From contig CAYJEQ010000002.1 of the NCBI GenBank assembly GCA_964369235.1, positions 1-64,000 of the forward strand: DNA of 64,000 nt, given 5' to 3'. Both the position numbers and the translations under genes were made by a program. Below, in pieces: positions 8,323 through 16,722 of this stretch. The stretch comes from CAYJEQ01 sp964369235 (GTDB taxonomy: Bacteria; Bacillota; Clostridia; Oscillospirales; Ruminococcaceae). Within the stretch, counting starts at the first letter, position 1. Each line of letters opens with the position of its first letter. The notes below the pieces were generated by a model. It was given only the letters and a program-made list of their open reading frames with translations, was not told where the DNA came from and ran no database searches.

Positions 8323-9438
8323 ATGAAGAAATTTTTCTCGGTAATAAAAACAGCCTTAACATTAATTATAGTTGTTGTCATTGGCTATTCTCTGCTTCTT
8401 TCCCCCTATGGGGCAAAGGGGGCATGGCAGGGTATATATTCTGGTGCTACCTCAGTGCTACCTACCCTTTTCCCCATTATGGTACTGTCTACCCTTGTTA
8501 TCTCCACTAGACTAGGCTATGTAATTAGCAGGGGACTTTCCCCTGTTTTTAGGCTTTTATTCGGATTTGGTGGTAGCTATACCACTGCTGTGTTATTCTC
8601 CTTTATAGGTGGTTACCCTCTAGGGGCAAAGCTAATAGGTAATATGTTAAAAACACAGGAAATCGACGAAGATACTGCCTCTAAACTTCTATGTATATCG
8701 GTAAATCCTGGTATGGGTTTTACCATTGGAGTAATCGGTGGTATTATGCTTTCTAACACAGGACTGGGCATAATAGTATACCTATCCCATATTATATCAG
8801 TTGCAATCATCTCTAAGGCTATTAAACTGCCCCACAGCACCCTTATAAAGCCTCCTATACCCATTCACCCCTTAAGAGCCATTACCGACAGCATAACAGG
8901 CTCTGCCCTTGCTATGATTAATGTTATTGCCTTTATGGGGGTATTCTCCTCTCTGTCGGCAGTGCTGGATAGTTTAGGTGTATTAAACTGGCTTACAACT
9001 ACACTTTCTTACATTGTGCCTTTATCAGCCTTTGATTATAAGGTGGCACATTCTATTGTTCTAGGTTTATTTGAGGTTACCTCTGGTGCCTCACTATCTT
9101 CTAGTTTATCTGTGGACATTAGACTGCCGATTACCTCCTTTATACTGGGGTTATCTGGTTTGTCGGTGCTGTCACAGGTATACTCACTAGTGGATAGAGA
9201 TATACATGTACTGCCCTTTATACTGTCAAGGCTGTCACTGGCTTCTGTGTCTGCTATGGTTACCATGTCTATACAAAAACTCTTCCCTGAGGCTGTTGCT
9301 GTATTTATCCAAACCAAACCTCCCACTATGGAAGGAGATCACAGTAGTTTCTTCCTTGCTTTGTGTATGATAAGTATGTGTTTTATGGTTATGCTTAATA
9401 TTAGCACCACCTATAATAATTTTAAGGTTGGTGATTAG
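8323..9438 (+). CDS. ylbJ: sporulation integral membrane protein YlbJ
   Basis: 371 residues with about eight hydrophobic segments. Family signatures are LFPIMVLSTLVIS, GGYPLGAKLIGNMLK and NPGMGFTIGVIGG, which belong to the nucleoside-recognition (Gate) superfamily. YlbJ is needed in spore formation. ATG at 8323, with AAAGGAAGG about 13 bases upstream and AGGA directly before it. It diverges from yqfC, so the 170-base gap should hold both promoters. A hairpin repeat follows 22 bases after its stop and may act as the terminator. Confidence 0.92.
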   Translation: MKKFFSVIKTALTLIIVVVIGYSLLLSPYGAKGAWQGIYSGATSVLPTLFPIMVLSTLVISTRLGYVISRGLSPVFRLLFGFGGSYTTAVLFSFIGGYPLGAKLIGNMLKTQEIDEDTASKLLCISVNPGMGFTIGVIGGIMLSNTGLGIIVYLSHIISVAIISKAIKLPHSTLIKPPIPIHPLRAITDSITGSALAMINVIAFMGVFSSLSAVLDSLGVLNWLTTTLSYIVPLSAFDYKVAHSIVLGLFEVTSGASLSSSLSVDIRLPITSFILGLSGLSVLSQVYSLVDRDIHVLPFILSRLSLASVSAMVTMSIQKLFPEAVAVFIQTKPPTMEGDHSSFFLALCMISMCFMVMLNISTTYNNFKVGD

Positions 9439-9460
9439 ATCTTAGGCTTTATAATAAATG

Positions 9461-9535
9461 TTGGGGTACTGTCCCTTGCCATTGGCAAGGGACAGTACCC
9501 CAACGGAATTTTACTCTAACTATTGACAAAGAGCT
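9461..9535 (+). repeat. 75-bp hairpin repeat element, copy 1
   Basis: A perfect 20-bp stem (TTGGGGTACTGTCCCTTGCC and its complement, loop ATT) at 9461-9503, followed by a conserved tail, GAATTTTAC...TTGACAAAGAGC. The same hairpin-plus-tail arrangement occurs at 44841-44915 and, inverted, at 46330-46405. The stem style resembles REP sequences mobilised by RAYT (TnpA-REP) transposases, but no such gene is in the window. It may terminate the convergent ylbJ and nadR transcripts. Confidence 0.8.
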
Positions 9536-9566
9536 ATAATTACTATAAAAGTTATTCCACTAATCT

Positions 9567-10595
9567 TTATTCCCTAATATTAAATCTGCTATTTATAATT
9601 TCCTTAGCTTTAGTAAATCTTTCTAGATAGTCCCCATCAAGGCTTACAAAATCTATATTCTCCTTAATAAATAGGCTTTTTAGCTTATTGCTGTATAGCT
9701 GTCGACTATCTGCTATTTTTTGATTTCGTGTACCGTCCTGTACAAACTCCACTGTAGGTTCTAGAAATAACACTAAGTCAAATCTTGATAAGGCTGACAC
9801 TGCCTTTGCTAGGTTGTTGCATTTTTCTATTTCTTCCTTATCTGTAAGTAGAAACTCCCCGTAAAACTGAGTAGTAATGGCATCAGTATCCACAAATAAT
9901 AATCTATTACAGTTTTCTAGAGCTTTAATCTCTTTGTCCTTCTGTCTGATTATATTTATCATTAAATCCTCAAGGTTCATATAATCCTCACCACCAGCCA
10001 GATAACATACTTCTCGTCCTATCTCCTCTACATAAGAGGTATTATAAGCTAGGGATAGATTTCTAGTTAAGGTGCTTTTACCTGTGCTTTCGCTACCTAT
10101 TACTAGTACCCTTTTTCCGTAATGTCCTCGGGAAACTTTAGGTATATACTGCCAGTGTTTAAGGGGATTTTCTCTAATTTTACTACTGGATATATCTATC
10201 TCACTTCGTTCAAAATAAACTATCTCACTATTACTGTAAAGTTTCTCAAATATTCCACTACCCTGATAATCACTACCACAGAATACCACATCTATGTTTT
10301 TTCCTATGGATTTTTTTATATCTACTGCGCCCTGTTCCCAGTGATTATCTCTGCTGTAATGCTCTTTTGTAGGGGCATTGTCCTCTACAGTGATAATTCT
10401 TACATTATCTAGATGTAGTGTGGACTGATGTATCCAGCGATATATCTGTTTAGGTGACACTGTTTCTCTGTGTTTACACCAAGAAATCACTACATATAGC
10501 TCTACACACTGGCTGGCTGCTTTAATAATATTATTTATATGACCAATATGCAGTGGATCAAAGGAGCCTCCTAGCATACCAATTTGATACTTCAC
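9567..10595 (-). CDS. nadR: NadR-type bifunctional NMN adenylyltransferase / ribosylnicotinamide kinase
   Basis: Turns imported nicotinamide riboside into NMN and then NAD. 342 residues. The N-terminal nucleotidyltransferase domain has GGSFDPLHIGHI and the ISSSKIR-type motif; the C-terminal kinase domain has a P-loop, GSESTGKSTL, and LLFVDTDAITT. The N-terminal DNA-binding domain of enteric NadR is missing, so it should be purely enzymatic. Start is GTG at 10595, overlapping the pnuC stop (TAGTG), with AAAGGAGGC just upstream; a 7-codon longer frame starts inside the pnuC end. Translationally coupled to pnuC. Confidence 0.93.
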   Translation of the reverse strand: MKYQIGMLGGSFDPLHIGHINNIIKAASQCVELYVVISWCKHRETVSPKQIYRWIHQSTLHLDNVRIITVEDNAPTKEHYSRDNHWEQGAVDIKKSIGKNIDVVFCGSDYQGSGIFEKLYSNSEIVYFERSEIDISSSKIRENPLKHWQYIPKVSRGHYGKRVLVIGSESTGKSTLTRNLSLAYNTSYVEEIGREVCYLAGGEDYMNLEDLMINIIRQKDKEIKALENCNRLLFVDTDAITTQFYGEFLLTDKEEIEKCNNLAKAVSALSRFDLVLFLEPTVEFVQDGTRNQKIADSRQLYSNKLKSLFIKENIDFVSLDGDYLERFTKAKEIINSRFNIRE

Positions 10596-11272
10596 TACGC
10601 TGCCTCCTTTCTCCATTTAGCATACATAATTACTGCATTTATTAGATAAATACACCACATAAGTAGGGTGGCTATACTTTCCCCACCTTGTATAAAAAAG
10701 GCATATGCCCACATAAATATAGTAACTACATTTACAAGTATCCACAGTAGCCACTGCTGAGAATATCTCTTTATAGAGACAATCATTGCCACCACCGATA
10801 CCACTGTACTAAAGGCATCTACATAGGCAAGATTTCCGTTAATCATTGTTAATATATAACCATATACTAAGGTGGAAATACCCACAATAGCAAATAGATA
10901 ACCTATCCATTTAGGGGTCAGGGAGCGTTTTATTACCTCACCTGTAGTATTGTCTATATTCTTTCTCCATATGTAAAAACCATAAAACTGCATGGGGAAA
11001 TAGTAAAGTATATTAAGCATAACCTCACCATAAAACTGTGACTGATAGGCTATATACCCATAAAGCAGTGTATTTATCCCACCGAAAATATAGGCTGACA
11101 ATTTGCCCTTACCTGTAAGGACCACACATATTACCCCAGAGGTAGCTGAGATAATCCCCACTATGGTGTCCTGCCAATAAATAGACAGTGACACTATAAC
11201 TGCACATGCTATTACCAACCAACTTATCTCCCATTTTTTCCAACCTAAAAGCTCACTTTTTAAATAATTCAT
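10595..11272 (-). CDS. pnuC: nicotinamide riboside transporter PnuC
   Basis: 225 residues, about seven membrane helices. Typical PnuC segments are WEISWLVIACAVIV, KLSAYIFGGINTLLYGYIAYQS and YFPMQFYGFYIWRKN, with conserved Trp and Tyr in the transport path. PnuC takes up nicotinamide riboside by facilitated diffusion, driven by phosphorylation by the next gene's kinase. ATG at 11272 follows GGAAGTGG by five bases. First gene of the two-gene pnuC-nadR operon. No NAD-responsive riboswitch was recognised upstream. Confidence 0.92.
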   Translation of the reverse strand: MNYLKSELLGWKKWEISWLVIACAVIVSLSIYWQDTIVGIISATSGVICVVLTGKGKLSAYIFGGINTLLYGYIAYQSQFYGEVMLNILYYFPMQFYGFYIWRKNIDNTTGEVIKRSLTPKWIGYLFAIVGISTLVYGYILTMINGNLAYVDAFSTVVSVVAMIVSIKRYSQQWLLWILVNVVTIFMWAYAFFIQGGESIATLLMWCIYLINAVIMYAKWRKEAA

Positions 11273-11353
11273 CTTAACCACTTCCTAATCTAATATTTTA
11301 ACCATTATATATTACCACTAACTAAGATAAATAGAAAAGTTCTTTTCCAAATG

Positions 11354-11406
11354 TTGTGGTGAAATTATATGGGGTGCCTTTCCTCGCTGTCGGCGAGGCA
11401 CCACAA
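11354..11406. repeat. imperfect long hairpin between pnuC and comFB
   Basis: Outer arms TTGTGGT/ACCACAA, inner arms GTGCCT...CTCGC / GCGAGGCAC. It shares the CTCGC...GCGAGG core with the 75-bp hairpin family but lacks the conserved tail. It is either a diverged member or an unrelated terminator-like structure. Confidence 0.5.
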
Positions 11407-11433
11407 CAATTGCTATAGAACCGATAAATAGAA

Positions 11434-11461
11434 ATAACTGTGATAAAATTATCACAGTTAT
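11434..11461 (-). terminator. terminator of the fla/che operon (after comFB)
   Basis: 12-bp perfect stem ATAACTGTGATA/TATCACAGTTAT with a 4-base loop and a T-rich run on the minus strand, 11 bases beyond the stop codon of the ComFB-like gene. Confidence 0.75.
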
Positions 11462-11472
11462 CTTTATGGTAT

Positions 11473-12204
11473 TTAATCTTCTTTTGGGTGGTGGGGGTTT
11501 GCACCTACCTGTAGGCAAGCCTTTGTTAGGGCTACCACAAGCTGTCCCTGATATTTACTGCCATAATAGTTTATTAGTGGAGAGGTTTCTCCGTTTTCTG
11601 ATACTACATATTTAGCTGGTAGATTGGTTAGTGCTAGTGCCGTTACATCGGATAAACATCTAGAACATTTACACACGCTAAATTTATCTATGTATTCTTC
11701 TACAGATCTGCTAATTAACTCCTCCATAACACTGATAAAGACAAAGTCTTCACCCTTTACCCTTGGTACCCCTGGTGATGGAGCTAATCTAGAAGCACTG
11801 GAAGCTGGCCCCAGTGGAGTTTTTTTAACTTCAGCTGTAGCTGTTGGTTGTGGTGTTACCACTGGCTGTGGTGTTTCCACTGGTTGTGGGGCTTCCACTG
11901 GTTGTGGTGCTGCCACTGGTTGTGGGGCTTCCACTGGTTGTGGGGCTACTGGAGCCTCCTCTACTATCGTCCTATCGCTAGGCGGACTGCTGGATACTGA
12001 CTCCTTGTTAATCTCTGAGGCTTCTAGAGTTTCCTCTAGGGATTTTCTTATATCTTCAGAAAGCTCTTGTTTTTCCTTTGGAGTTTCTACCACTGCTTGG
12101 GCTTTTTTAGGGGTTACAGGTGGCAGAGAGTTTTCTGGTGCTGCTTCATCTGAACCTGCTAATAAATTTAGCACTCGGTCGGTTTTGTTGCTTTTTTTTG
12201 CCAT
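11473..12204 (-). CDS. ComFB-domain protein with PQPV-repeat linker
   Basis: 243 residues in three parts: a Lys-rich N-terminus; a charged then Pro-rich linker (residues about 85-121) with six hexads of PQPVEA type; and a C-terminal late-competence ComFB domain (about 150-230) with VEEYIDKF, CKCSRC and VTALALTNLPAKYVV. ComFB proteins have been reported to bind cyclic dinucleotides; the CxCxxC group probably binds metal. ATG start after GGAGGAAAAGGTAATA. Last gene of the fla/che operon, 38 bases after parA, so it likely works with ParA in motility or chemoreceptor placement (inference). Confidence 0.8.
   Translation of the reverse strand: MAKKSNKTDRVLNLLAGSDEAAPENSLPPVTPKKAQAVVETPKEKQELSEDIRKSLEETLEASEINKESVSSSPPSDRTIVEEAPVAPQPVEAPQPVAAPQPVEAPQPVETPQPVVTPQPTATAEVKKTPLGPASSASRLAPSPGVPRVKGEDFVFISVMEELISRSVEEYIDKFSVCKCSRCLSDVTALALTNLPAKYVVSENGETSPLINYYGSKYQGQLVVALTKACLQVGANPHHPKED
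11841..11950 (-). repeat. 18-bp tandem repeats encoding the PQPV linker
   Basis: Six imperfect 18-base units (plus-strand type ACTGGTTGTGGGGCTTCC) inside the ComFB gene encode PQPVEA-like hexads. This is a coding repeat that can vary in number by slippage. Confidence 0.85.
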
Positions 12205-12242
12205 TATTACCTTTTCCTCCTAACTTACAATCACCTGTATAA

Positions 12243-13004
12243 TTAAATTTTTACCACTATTTCTTCTACAAATTCTTTGTAGTCCTTAGTAGAATTACTT
12301 CTAGGTGAATAGTCGTATAGGCTTATTCCATGTGCTGGAGCCTCAGCTACTGCTACGCTACTGCGTATCTTAGTATTAAAGACAACTGTGTCTAGTTTCT
12401 TTGCTACTGCCTCTGCCATCTCCTGTACATCTCTAGCCAAATTAGTGCGTTTGTTAAATCTAGTTAGAAGTATTCCAAGTACCTTTAAATTAGGATTTAA
12501 TGACTCACTTATTGCTTCTACAGTTTCTTTAATCTGGGATAGTCCCACTAGGCTAAGTATCTCTGCTGCCATTGGTATTATCAGATAGTCAGCAGCTACA
12601 TAGCCATTAATAGTTAATATATTTAGTGATGGTGGGGTATCTATAATTATATAATCGTAGTTTTCCTCCACCTGTTCTAGGCATTTTTTAAGAATGGTTT
12701 GTCTTTCTTCCCCTACTAGGGCTTTTTCTGCTTGGCTTAGTAGAATATTTGATATAAGTACATCGCCGTAATCTTCGGTGGCTTTAATAGCATCTTTTAT
12801 AGAAACCTGTCCTGCTAAAACCTCGTATGCGCTATACCCTTCATCAATATTAAGCCCTAAGCTAAATCCAAGATTTCCCTGTGGGTCTAAATCCACCGTT
12901 AACACTCGGTATCCCTTTAAGGCTAACCCGGTTGAAAGTGCACAGGTAGATGTAGTCTTACCTACTCCACCTTTTTGATTAGTTAGTACGATTTTGGTAG
13001 CCAA
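12243..13004 (-). CDS. ParA/Soj family ATPase
   Basis: 253 residues. Deviant Walker A KGGVGKTT (residues 10-17), Walker B YDYIIIDTPPS and the VDLDPQGN motif mark a Soj-like ParA rather than the MinD-like FlhG/YlxH. ParA ATPases form DNA- or membrane-bound gradients that position cargo. Start is TTG, with AAAGGAGGTAGAGC upstream. It sits between cheV and comFB in the motility operon with no parB, so an origin-segregation role is unlikely; positioning of chemoreceptor arrays or flagella, as for ParC-type proteins, is the favoured inference. Confidence 0.9.
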   Translation of the reverse strand: MATKIVLTNQKGGVGKTTSTCALSTGLALKGYRVLTVDLDPQGNLGFSLGLNIDEGYSAYEVLAGQVSIKDAIKATEDYGDVLISNILLSQAEKALVGEERQTILKKCLEQVEENYDYIIIDTPPSLNILTINGYVAADYLIIPMAAEILSLVGLSQIKETVEAISESLNPNLKVLGILLTRFNKRTNLARDVQEMAEAVAKKLDTVVFNTKIRSSVAVAEAPAHGISLYDYSPRSNSTKDYKEFVEEIVVKI

Positions 13005-13038
13005 AAGCTCTACCTCCTTTATTAATTTCCATTACTAA

Positions 13039-13944
13039 TTATTTTAAAATAAGTCTGTCTATTACATGAACTAGGTTTGCAATCTCTGGTTTGGTTAGCT
13101 GTGCATCTGCTCCTAGCTCCCTACCTTTAATCTCCATCTCTCTATTGATTAGTGAGGAGAATATAACTAAAGGTATGCCTTTGTATTCCTTACTTTCCTT
13201 AACTAGCTTTGTCAGCTTATGTCCGTCCATCTGAGGCATCTCAATATCGGTAATAATTAGGTCTACCTTGCCTACACCACTGTTTTCTGGGTGGTGTGCC
13301 TGTAGGTAATCCCACAGCTCCTTACCATTATTAAATGTATATAGATTAACATATCCAGCTTGCTTTAGAGAATCAGCAATAAGGGCTGTTAGCAGTGGTG
13401 AATCCTCTGCTATTAGTATCTTATGATTTCTGGCTTCTCTATCTTTAAATGTGTTTAAAGTTGTTAGGTCAAAGCTTGTTTCTGGGGCTATATCAGCAAT
13501 AATTTTCTCAAAGTCCAGTATTACTATTAGCTCATTATTAACCTGCGCAATACCTGTTGTTACACCTTCATTTGTACTGCCTAGGGTGTTATCCGGTTTA
13601 TTAATGTCCTGCCATGACATTCTCTGAATCCCTACTACTGTATGAACTCTAAATGCAATGTGTATTTTATTAAAATTGGTTACTATAAATAAGTCTTTCT
13701 CCCCTGGCTGTGTAGCCTCTCCTGTTAGATAGTATGGCAAATCTACAACTGTAAAGATCATGTTACGAGGTTTGATTATACCTTCTACAGCTTTATGGCT
13801 ATAAGGTACTGGCTTTGCTTTATCAGCCATCATTATCTCTCTAACCTTTGCCACATTGATCCCATATAACTCGTTATTAATAGTAAACTTAATAATCTCT
13901 ATTTCATTGGTACCTGTCTCTAATAAAATCTCTGTTCTTGACAT
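13039..13944 (-). CDS. cheV: chemotaxis coupling protein CheV
   Basis: 301 residues. An N-terminal CheW domain (about 15-155) couples receptors to CheA. A C-terminal receiver domain (about 170-300) carries acidic residues in LIAEDSP, the phospho-acceptor Asp in LIITDIEMPQMDG, Ser in VIFSSL and Lys in LTKPE. Phosphorylation by CheA drives adaptation. ATG start, GGAAAGGAAGC upstream. Within the fla/che operon between cheD and parA. Confidence 0.95.
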   Translation of the reverse strand: MSRTEILLETGTNEIEIIKFTINNELYGINVAKVREIMMADKAKPVPYSHKAVEGIIKPRNMIFTVVDLPYYLTGEATQPGEKDLFIVTNFNKIHIAFRVHTVVGIQRMSWQDINKPDNTLGSTNEGVTTGIAQVNNELIVILDFEKIIADIAPETSFDLTTLNTFKDREARNHKILIAEDSPLLTALIADSLKQAGYVNLYTFNNGKELWDYLQAHHPENSGVGKVDLIITDIEMPQMDGHKLTKLVKESKEYKGIPLVIFSSLINREMEIKGRELGADAQLTKPEIANLVHVIDRLILK

Positions 13945-14036
13945 AATTGCTTCCTTTCCTTCCGACTAGTTTTGGTGTTTTGGGTGGTTTGTCCATTGGG
14001 AGCTGGTTCTCAATTAGCAAATCATTCCCTAAGGTA

Positions 14037-14537
14037 TTATAATATTATTTCTGGTTTTCCGATGGTTTTAATCTTCACAATTCCTGTTTCTACATCTAAG
14101 GACATAGTTCTGGCTATATTGCCTCCTACCTCCTGAGCTGAAACTGCAATCCCTGCTTCTCTCAGCCTTGCTTTTACTTCATCAACATTTCTACTGCCAA
14201 TACTGCCAAAATCACCACTGCCTAAGCCTTCAAACATCTTAGCACCACCGGCAATCTTTACCTGTATGCTGCGGACATCTCCACCTAGCACTGTCATCTT
14301 TCTCAGGGTTTCTTTTATTCCAGTGTCTGCAAATTTAAAGATTTCCTTATCACTCATCTGTGTATTATCAAGTGTTTGTGGCAACATAATGTGTAGCAGT
14401 GCTGCTAACTTAATACGCTTATCATAAAAAGAAATTCCCACACAAGATCCTAGGGCATAGGTGATAATTGTACCTGTTTGACGGGTCATCTTCATATCTG
14501 CAATCTGTACTACTAGTTGTTTAGTCACAGCCACCAC
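14037..14537 (-). CDS. cheD: chemoreceptor glutamine deamidase CheD
   Basis: 166 residues. Catalytic Cys in GSCVGISFYD and His in ALLHIMLP, plus the KIAGGAKMF motif. It deamidates receptor glutamines and, in Bacillus, is sequestered by CheC in response to CheY-P. GTG start; the first codons overlap the end of cheC (17 bases), so the two are translationally coupled. A GTG three codons later is also possible. Confidence 0.93.
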   Translation of the reverse strand: MVAVTKQLVVQIADMKMTRQTGTIITYALGSCVGISFYDKRIKLAALLHIMLPQTLDNTQMSDKEIFKFADTGIKETLRKMTVLGGDVRSIQVKIAGGAKMFEGLGSGDFGSIGSRNVDEVKARLREAGIAVSAQEVGGNIARTMSLDVETGIVKIKTIGKPEIIL

Positions 14538-15144
14538 CCAATCTTTTTATTAGTTTGTCTAGTGAGTCCACTGTAGGCACCATTAATAAACAACCTTCTA
14601 GCTGCTTATCCCCTACAATAAACTTACCTGCTACCATTAAAAGATTATTGGTATTATATCCCACCTGAATCATGGCTATATTCATTACCCCACCTAACAT
14701 ATTAATAGTAGATCCTGGGGCTGATAACTTTATATCCATTCCTGCCAGTGTGGACATAGCACCTATATAAGAGGAATTTATAATATTTCCTGCTTCTTTA
14801 ATAGCTGAGGTAGTTATATAATCTATATCATCATAACTACTAAGAGTCTGATTCATCATTACCTGACTAAGTGCCCCTGCAAAATCTAGCTTAAACACAA
14901 ACATCATTATACCTGATAAATCTCCCTGTATCTGGGAAACTACAGCCATTACCTCGTCTTCTGGGCTACCTATAGAAAAGATAGTGTCGTTAAAGGACAT
15001 TATCCTTACATCTGGTATAGTGATATTAACATTTAACCCTAATAGCTGGGACATAGCTGTGGCAGCATTACCTGTGCCTATGCTACCCACTTCTTTTAGC
15101 ATATCTTTTGCCAATGGGGAAAGGCTGTCATAATAATTCTCCAT
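14521..15144 (-). CDS. cheC: CheY-P phosphatase CheC
   Basis: 207 residues with two CheC/CheX/FliY active-site motifs. The second, SAIKEAGNII, keeps the S-x3-E-x2-N form. The first, DMLKEVGS, has Ser where Asn is expected, so one site may be weak. It dephosphorylates CheY-P and binds CheD, encoded directly downstream. ATG with AAGGAGTTAAACA upstream. Eleven bases after the FlgG gene. Confidence 0.92.
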   Translation of the reverse strand: MENYYDSLSPLAKDMLKEVGSIGTGNAATAMSQLLGLNVNITIPDVRIMSFNDTIFSIGSPEDEVMAVVSQIQGDLSGIMMFVFKLDFAGALSQVMMNQTLSSYDDIDYITTSAIKEAGNIINSSYIGAMSTLAGMDIKLSAPGSTINMLGGVMNIAMIQVGYNTNNLLMVAGKFIVGDKQLEGCLLMVPTVDSLDKLIKRLGGGCD

Positions 15145-15155
15145 TGTTTAACTCC

Positions 15156-15911
15156 TTATCTTAGGCTGTTAATTGTTTGGACGGTTTCGTCAGATGTTTG
15201 CATCATCTTAAGCACATATGAGTAAGCCCTTGATGCCATAATAGTGTCTGCTAGCTCATTTGCTAGGTTAACATTAGATGTTTCTAAATGTCCTCGTAGC
15301 ACCTGTGCTTCTATATTAATAGCTGGCTCTCCATTTTTCTCTATTGGTACATATTCGTTCTTACCAACACTTTCCATTCCGTCTGTATTAGGGAAGCTGT
15401 ACACTGCTGGCATACTGGTCAGTTCTTTTTCTACTAGTGTTCCTTCTGCTGGTTCTTCTCCATCTTCTAATCCAACTGCTACATACTGGATAGGCTCACC
15501 TAGTTCATCAAGTACAAGTTTCCCACCGGAGGAAGCTAAAAAGAAATCCTCACCATAGGAAGACAGATAGAATGTACCATCTCTAGTATAACTAATCTCC
15601 TGACTTACTGGATCTTCTAACATGAAAAACCCCTCTCCTGTAATAGCAAAGTTCATCTCATCACCAGTAAAAGCCACTCCAGACTCAGAAAAATCTGTAT
15701 TGGTATGGCTAATTCTCATACCACTACCTGCTCTTATGGTGGTGTCATGATCCTCTGGAGCATTCATATTATGATAGATTAAATCCTCAAAAACAGCTGA
15801 TTTGCTTTTAAATGATGTGGTGTTTACATTTGCTATGTTATTAGAGATAATATTCATCTTTTCCTGCTGGGTGCTGGCTGCTCTAGCAGCTGTGTAAAAT
15901 GACATATTCAT
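15156..15911 (-). CDS. flgG: flagellar basal-body rod protein FlgG/FlhP
   Basis: 251 residues. N-terminal rod signature MNIISNNIANVNTTSFKS and C-terminal ETSNVNLANELADTIMASRAYSYVLKMMQTSDE typical of FlgF/FlgG distal rod proteins. Assigned as the second of the flhO-flhP-like pair downstream of sigD in Gram-positive operons. Exported by the flagellar type III apparatus without a cleaved signal. FlgF versus FlgG cannot be settled by eye. Confidence 0.88.
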   Translation of the reverse strand: MNMSFYTAARAASTQQEKMNIISNNIANVNTTSFKSKSAVFEDLIYHNMNAPEDHDTTIRAGSGMRISHTNTDFSESGVAFTGDEMNFAITGEGFFMLEDPVSQEISYTRDGTFYLSSYGEDFFLASSGGKLVLDELGEPIQYVAVGLEDGEEPAEGTLVEKELTSMPAVYSFPNTDGMESVGKNEYVPIEKNGEPAINIEAQVLRGHLETSNVNLANELADTIMASRAYSYVLKMMQTSDETVQTINSLR

Positions 15912-15953
15912 AGTATACCGTCATCCTTTCAATAAACAATTTGCTATAGTGTT

Positions 15954-16706
15954 TTATGGATTACCAATCTGAGTTACTATCTTACTCATTAACTGATCGT
16001 ACATTGTAAGAATCTGTGCACTACTCTGTAGTGCTTTAGAAGCTGCCATCATTTCGGTCATCTGCTCAATGGCATCTACATTGGAGGTTTCTAGGGTTTT
16101 CTGCATTACTACTGCATCGTAGGCTATAGCCTCTCCACTAGCTTTAAATGTACCGTTGTCAGCTTTGGTTAGATCTTCATCATAGTTTTCAAAATCTACT
16201 ATGGCAAGTCGGTCAACTAGCTGATTATCTTCTCTTGTATATATATTTCCCATGGTGTCAACGGTAATATCCTCTGTTCCCAGCTGGATTTCCCCGTTTT
16301 GACCCATTACTCTACCCATACCATTAATAGCTAGAAATCCCTCATCATCTAGGCTAAAGGAACCATTTCTAGTGTATAATTCCTGTCCATCTACCTGTAC
16401 AGTGAAAAATCCTTGGGACATTAGGGCTATATCTAGGTTTCTTGTAGTTTGCTGAATACCACCCTGCTCAAAGTCAGTATACTCCCTGTCTATTCCTGTG
16501 GCTTTATACATTGTTCCTATAGCGCCACCCTGAGCATTTGTTTCTGCACCTGTTCTGTATACCATCTCTTCTTCAAAGGTTTTTATAGCTACCTGATCAC
16601 CTTTAAATCCTGTAGTATTAACATTTGCCATATTATTACTTATCACATTAAGTCTTCTATTCTGTGTTAGCATTCCCGAGGTCAGATTGTAAAATCCCTG
16701 AAACAT
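15954..16706 (-). CDS. flgF: flagellar basal-body rod protein FlgF/FlhO
   Basis: 250 residues. N-terminal signature RRLNVISNNMANVNTTGFKGDQ, central GFFTVQVDGQELYTRNGSFSLDDEG, C-terminal KTLETSNVDAIEQMTEMMAA. A rod/hook-family protein that forms part of the rod. Sits between sigD and the second rod gene, matching the sigD-flhO-flhP order in Bacillus-type operons. ATG preceded by AAAGGAGGAACATAT. Confidence 0.88.
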   Translation of the reverse strand: MFQGFYNLTSGMLTQNRRLNVISNNMANVNTTGFKGDQVAIKTFEEEMVYRTGAETNAQGGAIGTMYKATGIDREYTDFEQGGIQQTTRNLDIALMSQGFFTVQVDGQELYTRNGSFSLDDEGFLAINGMGRVMGQNGEIQLGTEDITVDTMGNIYTREDNQLVDRLAIVDFENYDEDLTKADNGTFKASGEAIAYDAVVMQKTLETSNVDAIEQMTEMMAASKALQSSAQILTMYDQLMSKIVTQIGNP

Positions 16707-16722
16707 ATATGTTCCTCCTTTA

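Noticed and set aside
11624..12223. 199-codon plus-strand open frame opposite the ComFB gene
   Set aside because: Its Thr/Gly/Cys repeats are the reverse strand of the PQPV-coding repeat; no ribosome site.
12243..13004. ParA as FlhG or as the chromosome-partitioning Soj
   Set aside because: Sequence is Soj-like rather than MinD/FlhG-like, and there is no parB next to it, so neither standard role is supported.
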